From: Chroococcidiopsis sp. CCMEE 29
GTDB taxonomy: Bacteria > Cyanobacteriota > Cyanobacteriia > Cyanobacteriales > Chroococcidiopsidaceae
Reading direction: 5' to 3'
NCBI RefSeq assembly: GCF_023558375.1
Contig: NZ_CP083762.1
Span: 398,273 to 462,272 of the forward strand
Length of the DNA: 64,000 nucleotides
In this document: piece by piece, positions 35,980 to 45,848 of the stretch
How the letters are laid out: each line of letters begins with the position of its first letter
Numbering within the stretch: the stretch's first letter is position 1
Notes under the pieces: model-generated
Told to the model about the DNA's origin: nothing
What the model saw: only the letters and a program-made list of their open reading frames with translations
The model's database searches: none
Program-made: the position numbers and the translations under genes

Positions 35980-36755
35980 GGTAGTGCTCTAGAAGTAATG
36001 ATGTTAGGATAGCAACCTGTGTTGATTCTTGCTGCCAATGCCAGTCTGTCCAACTTGTTCTTCTTCCCAAACTGTTAAAAATGGTCGCATTCACAACGGC
36101 AAACAACGCTTCAATTGTCACAAATGTGGTCGGCAATTCATCGAGCATCCACAAAAGAAGGTGATTGGCCAGGCGACACGGGAGTTGATTGACCGATTGC
36201 TGCTAGGACGTCTCTGACTTGCTGGGATTGCCCGTGCAGTGCAGGTGTCTCAGCAGTGGCTGCAAGCTTACGTCAATGAGAAATATGCGAAGGTGCCACG
36301 AAGCGTGCAAGTGACACCCAAAAAAAGGGGAGGCGTGAGCGATTCAATGCGACCAGTTGTGGTCGTTTGTGGACAACAAAGGTAACAAGCAATGGGTCTG
36401 GCTCGCGCTCAATGCAGACACTTGTGAGATTGTGGGTGTTTATCTTGGCGCACGGGACGAAGTCGCTGCCCGTCAGTTGTGGAATTCCTTGCCGCGGTTT
36501 ACCGCCAATGCGCGGTTGCATACACCGATTTTTGGGCAGCCTACGCCGCCGTTTTACCGAGTAAGCGACATCGGACGGTGGGCAAACAGACAGGCAAAAC
36601 GAGCTACATTGAACGGTTCAATAATACGTTGAGGCAACGAGTGTCCCGATTGGTGCGAAAAACCTTATCCTTTTCCAAGTCGTTGGAGAATCACATTGGT
36701 GCCATTTGGTACTTTATCCATTACTACAATGCATCATTACTTGTTTAGCACTACC
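35980..36755 (+). mobile_element. IS1-family insertion sequence, degenerate
   Basis: Inverted repeats of about 24 bp: GGTAGTGCT...AAGTAATGATG from 35980 and the complement ending AGCACTACC at 36755. Length 776 bp, normal for IS1. InsA zinc finger starts near 36035 (VCPTCSSSQTVKNGRIHNGK). InsB pieces are spread over three frames between 36240 and 36748 (WSFVDNKGNKQWVWLALN; CAVAYTDFWAAY; TSYIERFNNTLRQRVSRLVR). Several frameshifts, so inactive. Confidence 0.8.
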
Positions 36756-36848
36756 GCCATTTGAATAGAGATGCAGCGGACATTGGAAAGCGGGGTTTGA
36801 GTTTTAGACTCTCTCACCTTACCATTTACCTGTTTTTGCGACACAACC
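36756..36848 (-). mobile_element. IS6-family end fragment (left side of chaperone cluster)
   Basis: The minus-strand terminus GGTTGTGTCGCAAAAACAG (36830-36848) leads into about 75 bp of degraded IS6 sequence ending at the IS1 boundary (ATTCAAATGG, as at transposase codons 5-8 of other copies). It marks one side of the chaperone gene block; copy 2 at 43133 marks the other. Confidence 0.65.
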
Positions 36849-36954
36849 GTTTCGACAGCTTAACCTATTTACATCTGTCTTGAAATTTCATAGCAGGGGG
36901 CTTGACTTTTAAGACAGCCGCTTTTTTCTCATGGTCGCAGGAGCCCAAAAACTG

Positions 36955-37347
36955 CTACCCCAAGTCACTCTCGGTTAACCTGAAAATATCCCCCTGCGAT
37001 AACTCTGTCAAAATTCGCAGGCAACTGCAAGCGACCGGATGGAGCGGCTCAAGCTTCAGGGCTTGTTTCCAGGCAGCGCTCGCCAGCTGAAACTCTCCCT
37101 GAAGTGCCCACACTTGTCCTGCGAGCGCGTGAAAGTCAGCGTTGTTGTAGTGTAGGGCAAGTGCCCGATTGTTCTGCGTCTGTGCCGCTGCATAATCTCC
37201 AGCTTTAACCAATTGGATTGCTTGCCTGTAATGCCAGACCGCCTGATCGTGAATTTGAATCAGGGGAGACAGATCGGCTCCGCAGCGTCTACAAGAGGGA
37301 GTCTCATTAACAGGACGATAAGTAGCGCGACAGACGGGGCACTTCAT
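36955..37347 (-). CDS. Zinc-ribbon plus TPR protein of the chaperone cluster
   Basis: 130 residues. N-terminal zinc ribbon with two CxxC pairs (KCPVCRATYRPV and SCRRCGADLSP). Residues about 35-110 form two TPR-like repeats (HYRQAIQLVKAGDYAAAQTQ and ADFHALAGQVWALQGEFQLA). Last gene of the minus-strand cluster, 17 bp after the Hsp70 gene. Probably an adaptor for the Hsp70 of the same operon; the client is unknown. Confidence 0.6.
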   Translation of the reverse strand: MKCPVCRATYRPVNETPSCRRCGADLSPLIQIHDQAVWHYRQAIQLVKAGDYAAAQTQNNRALALHYNNADFHALAGQVWALQGEFQLASAAWKQALKLEPLHPVACSCLRILTELSQGDIFRLTESDLG

Positions 37348-37364
37348 GGTCGTGATTGGGTGTT

Positions 37365-39128
37365 CTAAGAATCTGCGTCAGTGCTGGTGTAGTAGAGAAA
37401 GTCCTCCAGTTCTGCTTGGAGTTCTTCTAGAGCGGCTTCGGAGTTCTTGCTAGCAGCGGAATCGATTTGGTCTAGCAAGTCCTGTAATTCTTCGGCGCGC
37501 TCGTTATCCAGCGTCTTTAAGGCTACCTGAGCCCGTTCTACCAGGGCTGCTAATTCAGGATTGAGGGCTACAGCAGATGTATCGGTAGCATGCATTTCAA
37601 TGGTTTCGTCAATTTCAAACAACGTTTCCAGTTCTGCCCGTGCCTGCTGAATTTCGTGACTGGAGAGGCGATGCACTCCAATATTGTTTACCACCAGCCT
37701 TTCGTGTTGCCCCTTCCCCTTCTCAGTTGCCGTGACCGTGAGGATGCTGTTCAGGTCAAAATCAAAGTGAACTTCCATCTGTATACTGCCAGCTGGTTTG
37801 GGAGGCAGGTTTTCCACTCGGAAGCAACCGAGGGGAACATTTTCTTCAGCAACGGGATTCTCACCTTGAAATACCTCGATTTCGACCGCTTCCTGGTTAT
37901 CTAATAATGTGGAGTAAACTTCGGAACGGGAAACAGGGATAACACTATTGCGGGGGATGATGACACTAAAGAATCCGGGCATGATTCCCACTGGAGTGTT
38001 AATTGCTGCAGAAATTCCCAGCGAATGAGGAATGACATCGACCAGGATAGCATCCACGGCTTCGCCCACCAGCACTCCTGCCTGGAGCGATGCCCCCAAT
38101 GCCACACACAGATCCGGCTGAATGCCATCAGTGGGAGGCTGTTCCAGGCGTTCTTCAATCATGTGCTGGATTAGGGGAATACGAGTGGAACCACCCACCA
38201 AAATAATGCGGTTCAGGTCTTTGGGCTGCAGATTAGCATCGCTTAAGGCACGGTCGATCGCTGCCAAGGTTTCGTCCAGCAGCGGCCGGATCAGCTGCTC
38301 AAAGTCGGTACGGGCGATCTCGGCTTCCAAATGCAATGCCGTTTTGCCCTTGCTGCCCAAAAAGGCTTCCCGCACGGTGGTGAAGCTGTGAGCGCTCAGG
38401 TTAATCTTCGCTTGTTCTGCAGCTCGTAGCAGACGGGCATTTGTGACGGGGTCGTCCGGCACTTCTACCCCATGCTGCTCGCGGAACAGCTTCTTCAGAT
38501 GGAGTTGCAGGCGGCGATCAAAGTCATCTCCGCCTAAATGATTGTTACCATGACTTGCCAGCACTTCAGTGACTTCCCCTGCGATCTCCACCACCGAAAC
38601 ATCAAAGGTGCCACCGCCCAGGTCGTAAACCAGCACGCGCTCCGCGTCCTCAGAGCGCAGGTCATAGGCTAATGCGGCTGCCGTTGGTTCGTTGATAATT
38701 TGCAACACCTCAAATCCGGCAATTTCTCCAGCGGTTTTGGTCGCTTGTCTTTGGGCATCGGTAAAGTAGGCAGGAACGGTGATCACTGCCTGAGTTACAG
38801 GTTCACCAAGGGCAATCTCTGCTCGTTGCTTGAGCGCACGCAGGATCATGGCAGAGATTTCCTGAGGCAAATATTCACGGTCCCCTAACTTCGTCTTGTG
38901 GTCCGTGCCCATCCGGCGCTTAATGGATTTAACCGTCCGCTCGGGAGCAGCTCCATACTGGCGCAGGGCTTCCCGCCCGACTAATAGTTTACCCGTTTCA
39001 CTAAAACCCACACAGGAAGGCAAGATCGGGTCGCCATCTTCTCCAGGTAACACTCGCGCTTGTCCATTTTCAACTATCGCCACCTCGGAGTTAGTCGTTC
39101 CCAGGTCGATGCCAACTGCTCTGCTCAT
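37365..39128 (-). CDS. Hsp70/DnaK-type chaperone
   Basis: 587 residues from ATG 39128, which places IDLGTTNSEVAIVE at the N-terminus as in all DnaK proteins (an ATG at 39155 would add nine residues). Nucleotide-binding motifs: VYDLGGGTFDVSVVE, LGGDDFD, and VGGSTRIPLIQ. A substrate-binding domain follows (about 365-500), with a shortened helical lid and an acidic tail (LEDFLYYTSTDADS). No GGMP-type repeats or EEVD end. It sits between GrpE-like and zinc-ribbon/TPR genes, so it appears to be a dedicated plasmid Hsp70 rather than the housekeeping copy. Confidence 0.9.
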   Translation of the reverse strand: MSRAVGIDLGTTNSEVAIVENGQARVLPGEDGDPILPSCVGFSETGKLLVGREALRQYGAAPERTVKSIKRRMGTDHKTKLGDREYLPQEISAMILRALKQRAEIALGEPVTQAVITVPAYFTDAQRQATKTAGEIAGFEVLQIINEPTAAALAYDLRSEDAERVLVYDLGGGTFDVSVVEIAGEVTEVLASHGNNHLGGDDFDRRLQLHLKKLFREQHGVEVPDDPVTNARLLRAAEQAKINLSAHSFTTVREAFLGSKGKTALHLEAEIARTDFEQLIRPLLDETLAAIDRALSDANLQPKDLNRIILVGGSTRIPLIQHMIEERLEQPPTDGIQPDLCVALGASLQAGVLVGEAVDAILVDVIPHSLGISAAINTPVGIMPGFFSVIIPRNSVIPVSRSEVYSTLLDNQEAVEIEVFQGENPVAEENVPLGCFRVENLPPKPAGSIQMEVHFDFDLNSILTVTATEKGKGQHERLVVNNIGVHRLSSHEIQQARAELETLFEIDETIEMHATDTSAVALNPELAALVERAQVALKTLDNERAEELQDLLDQIDSAASKNSEAALEELQAELEDFLYYTSTDADS

Positions 39129-39197
39129 AGTCGTTAGGTGTTGGTTTTGAGTCATTAGATTTTGATTTTAGGAGTTGAATCGGAAATTGGCTTGCTC

Positions 39198-40004
39198 TCA
39201 TAACTCCCTACTGCGGCTTCCAGTCGATACAATTACCTGCGCTTCTCGCAACACCCGCTCGCGCCATAGATAGCCCCGCACGACTTCCTGAATCACGGTA
39301 TTTTCTGGCTCGTCGCTCTCCTGCCGACCGAGCGCGTACATTCGTTGTGGATCGAAGGGATGTCCCTGTACGGCAAACGGAACTACCTGCTGTTGTTTCA
39401 AGATGTCCAGCAGAGTGCGCTGGATTAATTCCACCCCCTGCCGATCACCGCTCAGAATTTCCGTGAGAGCGGCAGGGGTAGGCGAAGTTGCAGGAGGATC
39501 GAGGTGGGATAATTTCTGGCTCAGGCTAAGGAGCCATCGTGTCAGCTTTTCTCGGAAGGTCTTGGGTGGATGCGGTGTGGTGGGCATCGAAGGTAGTACT
39601 TCTAATGATGCTTGCCAATGAGCACAAGCATGCTCGAGGGCATCCAGCACGCCCAGCAGACCTTGCAATAAGCCTTTCTGCTCTTTCTCAAACCGTTTCT
39701 CCTGCGCTGCTAACTCAGTTGCGTACAGCACTGATGCCTGTTTCTGGCTGACCTCCAAGCGTTGTTGCAGTTGCTCGTTCTGCGCTCGCGCCACCTCCAG
39801 TTCCCGCTGTAATCGCTCTTGAGCCGCCTGGAGTAGCTTACCCTGCTGTTTTATCTCCTGCCGCAGTGCAATCCACTCACTCACCATCTGATAGGGAGCG
39901 AATGTTTGGGCAGATTCAGGCTCCTCACCCAAATACTCTGGTGGAGTCGGCGTTGATTGCAGGTAGTCTAAAAGTTTGTCAAAAAGTGCTTGGCGGTCGA
40001 GCAT
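39198..40004 (-). CDS. GrpE-like nucleotide exchange factor, long form
   Basis: 268 residues from ATG 40004 (MLDRQALFDKLLDYLQ); a TTG at 40058 would extend it. A long coiled coil spans about 50-110 (LLQAAQERLQRELEVARAQN). The C-terminal GrpE beta domain retains PFDPQRMYALGRQESDEPEN and QEVVRGYLWRERVLREAQV, the conserved FDP...TV...GY...RVLR pattern. A Pro/Thr-rich insert lies between. It should release ADP from the adjacent Hsp70. Confidence 0.75.
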   Translation of the reverse strand: MLDRQALFDKLLDYLQSTPTPPEYLGEEPESAQTFAPYQMVSEWIALRQEIKQQGKLLQAAQERLQRELEVARAQNEQLQQRLEVSQKQASVLYATELAAQEKRFEKEQKGLLQGLLGVLDALEHACAHWQASLEVLPSMPTTPHPPKTFREKLTRWLLSLSQKLSHLDPPATSPTPAALTEILSGDRQGVELIQRTLLDILKQQQVVPFAVQGHPFDPQRMYALGRQESDEPENTVIQEVVRGYLWRERVLREAQVIVSTGSRSREL

Positions 40005-40060
40005 CGGTGCAATTATCCTTTTTCCCTTGTCCTTGTTAATCCCAATGACTAATAACAAAC

Positions 40061-40357
40061 CTAAAACGTCTCGCGAATCAACTCATTCAAACTCACCTCA
40101 ACCTGTGCCAATGCCCGCTCTCGCAACTGCCTCAGCAACTCTGGATCGAGGGAGGCTTCCAGAGGACGCACTTTCAAGAAATCATCTAGTTTCGTTGTCT
40201 CTCCCTTACGAATAGCTTCATAGGCAGCCCGAATTGCTTTAAACTCCTCTGGATGGGTGTGTGCCGGAAATTTCCGCAAGTTGGCATGGTATGCCGCTTT
40301 GATTTCAGCCAGTGTGGCGTTGGAGGAGATGCCAAGGCGATCGTAGGGAGAAGTCAT
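40061..40357 (-). CDS. J-domain-like protein lacking the HPD motif
   Basis: 98 residues from ATG 40357. It folds like a DnaJ N-terminal domain: YDRLGISSNATLAEIKAAYH, then FKAIRAAYEAIRKGE. Between helices II and III, where HPD normally stands, the sequence reads RKFPAHTHPEEF, so the Hsp70-activating His-Pro-Asp is absent. A short C-terminal helix follows. Position next to GrpE- and Hsp70-like genes supports a J-like partner role, perhaps tethering rather than ATPase stimulation. Confidence 0.7.
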   Translation of the reverse strand: MTSPYDRLGISSNATLAEIKAAYHANLRKFPAHTHPEEFKAIRAAYEAIRKGETTKLDDFLKVRPLEASLDPELLRQLRERALAQVEVSLNELIRETF

Positions 40358-40379
40358 GGTAAAAACCAAAATTTAGGGG

Positions 40380-42908
40380 TTACAATCTTCCGAAGCCGCG
40401 TTTGCGCTTTTTGGGTTTCCCGAAACTGAAGGGAGCATTAAAGTCGAACTCATCGTCATCCTCGTCTTCAGCCAAGTCAGGCATATTCTCGAGCATTTGC
40501 CGTTTCAACTCAGGCAGCATTCGCTCCAGTTCAGCCGGCGGAATCTTCTGTCCAAGAATTTGACGGAGCATAGATTCCAACATACCTACCGTATCGTCCT
40601 CATCAAAGTTACCAAAGGCTTTTGGTTCCGGCATGATTGCTTGAGCTTGTCGCAAGGTGAGAAACGCCTGCTCTTCACGGAAGGCTTGCAAGGCTTTGGC
40701 ATCCTGAAGCCGACGAGCAATCTCGAATCCCTGTTGCTTCAATTCCTCATATTGAGGCATCGTGATGGGATAGGTAGTGGCTCTTGCTAGCAAGAGTAAA
40801 GGATTTTGTGGCTCTCGCTTGAGCGCTTCTTCAATCAAGGGAATCAAGGCTCTTGACCAGCCAAAGCGGTGTACCTGGAGTTGGATCTGCGCCAGGGTAT
40901 TGCCCGGTTGGGGTACTGTATCTAGGTAAGAGCGGATAGGACACTCCAGTTTTTTGGAATTCGTTTCTTTGACTGCTAGAATAACCAGATGAGCTTCCCT
41001 AGCTTGGGGATATCGCTCACCGAGATTGAAAAGTCTCAAAGCATAGTGGTTAATTAGCGCCGCAATGCCCTTTTCCCGCTTAGCAAAGAGTTGAATGGAG
41101 AGAGCGATAGCCTGCAAGGTCGGGAGCTGCTGCTCCCCAGATAATTCCTCCAGTAACGCATCCCACTGCTGCTTTGCCTGTGCCTGGTTAAGTGAAACTC
41201 GTCCGCCCGAGTTTGGTGAGCTCTGCACAGTCTCCACAAAAATCTGGCAGGCACGGAGCGGTGGATTAGGCTTCTCCTCTGCCTGGACCAAGCGACTGAA
41301 GAAAAGATAGCTTTGAGTGTAAAGGGCATCGAGCCAGGGTGCAAATCTCACTTCTGCTTCTGGGTTAAGATCCCCAAAGTGCTTGCCATAGCGACGACGC
41401 GCTTCCTGTTTCGCCTGCGGGTTATCAAGTTCGTCCCAACAACTCAGCAGGGTACCATAAACCTCCTCATACCGACAGCCCTCTTCCAACGCCTGGGTAA
41501 GCAGTTTGACTGCCTCCTCGTATTTCTCCTCTGTAGCTGCCACCAGACCTTTACGCCCAATTACTTCTGGAGAATTGGGACAGATGCGCTCTGCCTGTTG
41601 CAGAGAACCCAACGCCGTGCGATAGCGATTCATCGACATCCAAGCATCTGCTATCCGACAGTGCAGGTGCGCCAGGGTTAATTTCAGGCGCTCGTCAGAC
41701 CAATTTTGCGGCTGTTGCTTCGCATCTTGCTCCACCCACTTCAATAACTGGGTGCTCAAGCGTTGCCGCTCCCGGTCTGATTCGTTCAGTTCCAACGCTT
41801 TGAGCAGGTTAACTGCTAGTTGAGGATTAAATGCCTGCTCTGCCAAGAGTGGTTTCCAGAAGACCTCCGCACATTGCGGCTCCCCTTGCGTCAATGCCTG
41901 TTGCCCTGCCAGCATCAATAGCGTGGGGCGGAGGGTCGTCAGTTCAGGCAAGCGAGTTGGGCGATGTCCCAGGTTGAGGAGCGCATGAGCGGCATTATGG
42001 TAATCGTCACGTTCAAGCAGTTGCAGGATTGCTAGCGCTGTCATGGCTTCCCCAGATGCTGGATCTGCGCGCTCCAGATCGGACGGACTCAGGGGTGGTT
42101 CCCCCGTCTTTACCTGCTGGAAGACTGCTAATCGCTGCAAGCTCGGCTGCTTCAAGAACTTTGGTGCACCGAGAGAAAATTTCCCAATCTGAGAGACTTG
42201 CAATCCCAGGATATTACTTGCCGCCTCCCAATTCCCTAAAGCTTGCTGAGTATAAGCAACCCAAGCATCGGGAACATCTCCTGGTGTCAGCGGACGCTTA
42301 ATTTTCTGAAACGCTGCTAGGGCAACATCAGCTTGCTCCGCTTTCAGGGCTAAAACTCCCCGCGCCCAGTGGATTTGAGCCGCGTTAAACTGTTTTGCCT
42401 GCTTGCTAAGCAGTTGCTCAACTGTTGCCGTATCTCCCTTGAGCAACAGCAGCTTCAAGTAAGAAATTGCATAATCTTTAGCTAAACTTCCTTGCTCAAA
42501 GGCATTCTGAATGAAATCCACGGCGGCATCCAAACGGTTCTGTAACAATAAACAACGAGCAATCCAGTAATGCGCCTCTCCACTCAGCCCCAGTTCTAAT
42601 GCCTGTCGGAAGGACGTTTCGGCTTGCTTGAAATCTCTCCTTTGGAATTCTTGCTGCCCTCGAAGCGACCAAATTTCAGCTTCTAAAGGTGTAAATTCTA
42701 CCTCCAGATTTGCACGACGGGCTTTTTTGATTTCTTCTAATGCTTGACGGTATTTTTGCTGCCTTAGCAACCCTTGGAGTTGAACTTGAAAGGAGTTTTG
42801 AGCAGGCACTCTCCCTTTGCTGGCTGCACCTTGCAGTTCTTTCTGGTTAAGCCTACGCTTAGTCAAAATAACACCCCTGGTTGATTTGGATGAATTGTCT
42901 TTTAGCAA
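40380..42908 (-). CDS. Large TPR-repeat protein of the chaperone cluster
   Basis: About 842 residues; start is uncertain (TTG 42908; no early ATG). Helical TPR-like repeats run through most of the length (YRQALEEIKKARRANL, AETSFRQALELGLSGEAHYW, SLQQAERICPNSPEVIGRKG). The C-terminus is acidic then basic (DLAEDEDDDEFDF, then KPKKRKRGFGRL). First gene of the minus-strand cluster, 22 bp before the J-like gene. It probably scaffolds the Hsp70 machine or binds the client. I do not recognise a named family. Confidence 0.65.
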   Translation of the reverse strand: MLKDNSSKSTRGVILTKRRLNQKELQGAASKGRVPAQNSFQVQLQGLLRQQKYRQALEEIKKARRANLEVEFTPLEAEIWSLRGQQEFQRRDFKQAETSFRQALELGLSGEAHYWIARCLLLQNRLDAAVDFIQNAFEQGSLAKDYAISYLKLLLLKGDTATVEQLLSKQAKQFNAAQIHWARGVLALKAEQADVALAAFQKIKRPLTPGDVPDAWVAYTQQALGNWEAASNILGLQVSQIGKFSLGAPKFLKQPSLQRLAVFQQVKTGEPPLSPSDLERADPASGEAMTALAILQLLERDDYHNAAHALLNLGHRPTRLPELTTLRPTLLMLAGQQALTQGEPQCAEVFWKPLLAEQAFNPQLAVNLLKALELNESDRERQRLSTQLLKWVEQDAKQQPQNWSDERLKLTLAHLHCRIADAWMSMNRYRTALGSLQQAERICPNSPEVIGRKGLVAATEEKYEEAVKLLTQALEEGCRYEEVYGTLLSCWDELDNPQAKQEARRRYGKHFGDLNPEAEVRFAPWLDALYTQSYLFFSRLVQAEEKPNPPLRACQIFVETVQSSPNSGGRVSLNQAQAKQQWDALLEELSGEQQLPTLQAIALSIQLFAKREKGIAALINHYALRLFNLGERYPQAREAHLVILAVKETNSKKLECPIRSYLDTVPQPGNTLAQIQLQVHRFGWSRALIPLIEEALKREPQNPLLLLARATTYPITMPQYEELKQQGFEIARRLQDAKALQAFREEQAFLTLRQAQAIMPEPKAFGNFDEDDTVGMLESMLRQILGQKIPPAELERMLPELKRQMLENMPDLAEDEDDDEFDFNAPFSFGKPKKRKRGFGRL

Positions 42909-43132
42909 AAATTTGTGCTGAAGTGGGGCAGCGAGAAGCGAGAAAAGCGATCCTTAACTTTACTTTTAGCCTACAATTCTTAGCTCCATTTTAGCCAGCG
43001 AATAATATCCATCTGGAAATTGGGGTTAAACGACCTTGACTCGAATCTAAATCAAGGACCAGTTGACACCCAGGAATTAACCTGACTTTTCCTGCCATCT
43101 TTTGGTAATGAGAATCAATCAGAAATCTTTCT

Positions 43133-43968
43133 GGCTGTGTTGCAAAAACTGGTGGTAGTCTGGTACAGGTAGCATTTGTACTTAGTGACCGATACCTGCT
43201 CCATGAGTTCCAAACATCCATTCAAGTGGCGTCCCGATCCTGCCAGAAATCATCCTACTCAACGTGCGATGGTACTGCCGCTACTCGTTGAGTTACCGGA
43301 GTTTGGAGGAGATGATGCTCGAACGCGGTGTTGAGGTAGACCACACGACGATTCACCGTTGGGTACAAGCTTATGCACCCGAACTGGACAAACGGGTTCG
43401 GAGCCATCTGCAACCGACAAACGACTCGTGGAGGGTCGATGAAACTTACATTCCCGTCAAAGGAGAGTGGAAGTACCTGTACCGAGCCGTGGATTCCCAG
43501 GGAAATACCTTGGACTTTTTGCTTACCGCTAAACGAGATGCCACTGCAGCAGAACGGTTTTTGGGCAAAACGCTCAATTCCACTCATACTCAGACTCCAC
43601 GTGTCATCAACGTGGATAAAAATGCTGCTTATCCGAAAGCAACCGACGCGCTCACAGCAAAGCAGACGCTGCCGAAGACCGTGGAACTCCGACAGAACAA
43701 GTATTTGAATAATCTAGTCGAACAGGACCATCGTTTTATTAAACGCCTCGTCAATCCCGGCATGGGCTTTGGTTCATTCAACACCGCCCGACGAACCTTG
43801 AGAGGTTATGAAGCGATGAACATGATCCGTAAAGGACAAGTTCAAGGTATTGCTCAAGGAGATGTCCAAGCGCAAGTAGAGTTCGTGTCTCGAATTTTTG
43901 GAATTGCGGCATAAACAGCGGTGATTGATAAGAATTGTTTGTCCTCAAGCAGTTTTTGCAACATAACC
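43133..43968 (+). mobile_element. IS6-family insertion sequence (copy 2)
   Basis: Terminal repeats GGCTGTGTTGCAAAAACTG (43133-43151) and the near-complement at 43950-43968. Length 836 bp. The flanking octamers (ATCTTTCT and GTCTAATC) do not match, so no target duplication. It is the right-hand IS6 sequence flanking the chaperone cluster. Confidence 0.85.
43203..43914 (+). pseudogene. IS6-family transposase with one early frameshift
   Basis: Reads MSSKHPFKWR from ATG 43203. One extra base near 43236 compared with copy 1 breaks the frame. The remainder (from 43264) is intact over 216 residues with DDE motifs: WRVDETYIPVKGEWKYLYRA, VINVDKNAAYPKA, and VEQDHRFIKRLVNP. Unless translation starts internally it is inactive, though it is the best-preserved copy of this IS in the window. 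Confidence 0.75.
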
Positions 43969-44036
43969 GTCTAATCTGCATATCCAAGTCAGGTACTGCA
44001 ATTTCATGCAATCAGAATTTTGAGATAGTATTTTAG

Positions 44037-44664
44037 TTAAAAAGCTGTTGAGTAACCGACAACTAAACGCACTTGGTCGCGTTGGTCATCTTCACCAGTA
44101 GCAAGTTCGCCTTGCAGTCCAATATCGAGTACGCTCTGGTAGCCTACTTGCTGGCGCAACCCAATCCCAGCCGTCATGACAGCATCTGTTCCTTCTTCAT
44201 CACCCAGGCGCACCCCTAGCTCTGCCAAACCAGTTCGGTTGAAGCGGCGCGGGTATCCTAGTGGTCTAGAGTAGCCTAAAATTAAACCAGGCACGACGGA
44301 GCGCTCGTCTTCGTCGGTGTCTGTGTTCACGTTCAGGTCGAGGGTCAGGTGCAGGCGGTCGTATTGTCCAACCGTCTTGCTGGCAATACCGCGCAAGCGA
44401 AAGTCCACACCCTCTGAATCGTCGCCAGTTGGGAAGTAAGTATCAGCCCGGACGGCGAAAGCAGGTGTGTTATCGTACTCGCGGTTGAAGTTGTGGAATA
44501 TCCCTACAGATAGGTCGCCAGGATCGAAGTCGGTGTCCTCCGAGTCGGCTCGACCCCCAACAACCGGGTCGATGCCGATATTGAAGTGCGTGTTGGGTGC
44601 AAAGCCGTAGAGAAACTCCACATCGAACGCACCACCCAGATCGGTATTGATGCTCCTATAGATG
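44037..44664 (-). pseudogene. Outer-membrane beta-barrel protein fragment
   Basis: About 205 residues of barrel-like sequence without a start: FDVEFLYGFAPNTHFNIGID, alternating hydrophobic strands with acidic loops (GRADSEDTDFDPGD), and a C-terminal strand ending VRLVVGYSTAF, the terminal aromatic being typical of outer-membrane proteins. The N-terminal part was lost where IS110 begins (about 44665). It resembles uncharacterised cyanobacterial transporter-like barrel proteins; exact family uncertain. Confidence 0.55.
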
Positions 44665-45726
44665 TCAAGTCTTTTTTGTGCTCCGCGATTTGCGAATGAG
44701 ATGGTAAATCTCTCGCGCCACGTAACGCTTGAGACAGCGAATGATCTCTCGTTTCGATAGTCCTTGTGCCGTGCGTCGTGCCACATAAGTTTTAGTCGGT
44801 TCATGCCACCGCATTCGCACAATGACGACGCGAAACAAAGCAGCATTGGCTTGACGATTGCCGCCTCGGTTTAAGCGATGGCGCTGGGTTTTGCCCGAAG
44901 ACGCTGGAATCGGACAAACTCCACACATCTTGGCAAAGGCAGCTTCGGATTGGACGCGATCTGCATTCTCGCCAAAGGTGAGCAGCATTTCAGCAGCCGT
45001 ATCCGTACCAATGCCAAACGCTTGCACTAATTCGGGCGCTGCTGCTTGGGTGAGCTTTATGAGGTGCTGAGTATGTGCTTCAATTTCCTTATGTAACTGT
45101 GTCCACCGCTTTGCCATTGCAGCCAGGGCATAACGCATCGTCGCCATCGGCGGATCGAGAGTTCCGACTTCGAGGTGTTGGCAAGCTTTGATCAACTGAG
45201 GGGTAGACAAAGGTTCCAACTCTGCCCATAGGACTGCATCGGCTGTGACGATCATCGCTTTGAGTGAGACCATCACCTGAGTTTGAGCTTTGACGGCGGT
45301 ATCTCTTGCCGCTTTGAGAATCCGGATCATTTCCACAGCTCCTTCATCCGATTTCGGGATTGCTGTGGCTTGTCCAGCCAGCACTTGTCGAGCCGCATCT
45401 TCTGCATCCAGTAGATCATCCTTGCCCTGCAAGCGTTGCTGACCCCGACGACAAGGACGACTGACTTCAATCACCTTCAGTCCTTGACGACGTAGGAACT
45501 GGCTCAAACCCTTGCCATACGACCCGGTTCCTTCTACGCCAAAAGCAGCAATCTCTCCGAATGTCTTTGCCCATTCCAGCAATTGTTGATATCCCGCTGG
45601 AGTGGCAGGGACAATGCAATCACCGAACCGTGCACCTAAGTCATTGATGGCAACCGCAGCGTGAGTGTCTTTGTGCGTGTCAATACCAATGAGCACTGAA
45701 TTAGAATTGATTGTGCTTTGCGTCAT
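44665..45726 (-). CDS. IS110-family transposase (DEDD recombinase)
   Basis: 353 residues from ATG 45726 (MTQSTINSNSVLIGIDTHKD); the longer frame upstream lacks family similarity. RuvC-like DEDD residues: Asp in IGIDTHKDTH, Glu in GVEGTGSYG, and Asp pair in KDDLLDAEDAARQ. The C-terminal Tnp domain has FGENADRVQSEAAFAKMCGV and the serine region PIPASSGKTQRHRLNRGG. Full length for the family. It uses a non-coding bridge RNA in related elements. Confidence 0.9.
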   Translation of the reverse strand: MTQSTINSNSVLIGIDTHKDTHAAVAINDLGARFGDCIVPATPAGYQQLLEWAKTFGEIAAFGVEGTGSYGKGLSQFLRRQGLKVIEVSRPCRRGQQRLQGKDDLLDAEDAARQVLAGQATAIPKSDEGAVEMIRILKAARDTAVKAQTQVMVSLKAMIVTADAVLWAELEPLSTPQLIKACQHLEVGTLDPPMATMRYALAAMAKRWTQLHKEIEAHTQHLIKLTQAAAPELVQAFGIGTDTAAEMLLTFGENADRVQSEAAFAKMCGVCPIPASSGKTQRHRLNRGGNRQANAALFRVVIVRMRWHEPTKTYVARRTAQGLSKREIIRCLKRYVAREIYHLIRKSRSTKKT

Positions 45727-45848
45727 GATCCACCGCCTGATTGAAAAGAATGACCGCTTGCAAGACTGGGTCAATGGACAAGACTGCGACGAGACTTTTT
45801 CAAGACAGGCTCCTATGAGGTCACGATGCCCAAGCCCAACAAGCAATA

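Noticed and set aside
35858-36154. 98-codon minus-strand frame
   Set aside because: It crosses the IS4 end and antisense of the IS1 InsA zinc finger; a shadow frame.
36756-43968. Simple composite transposon made of two IS6 copies carrying the chaperone operon
   Set aside because: The left copy is only an end fragment and neither side shows a matching 8-bp duplication, so active compound transposition is not supported; kept only as bracketed by IS6 sequence.
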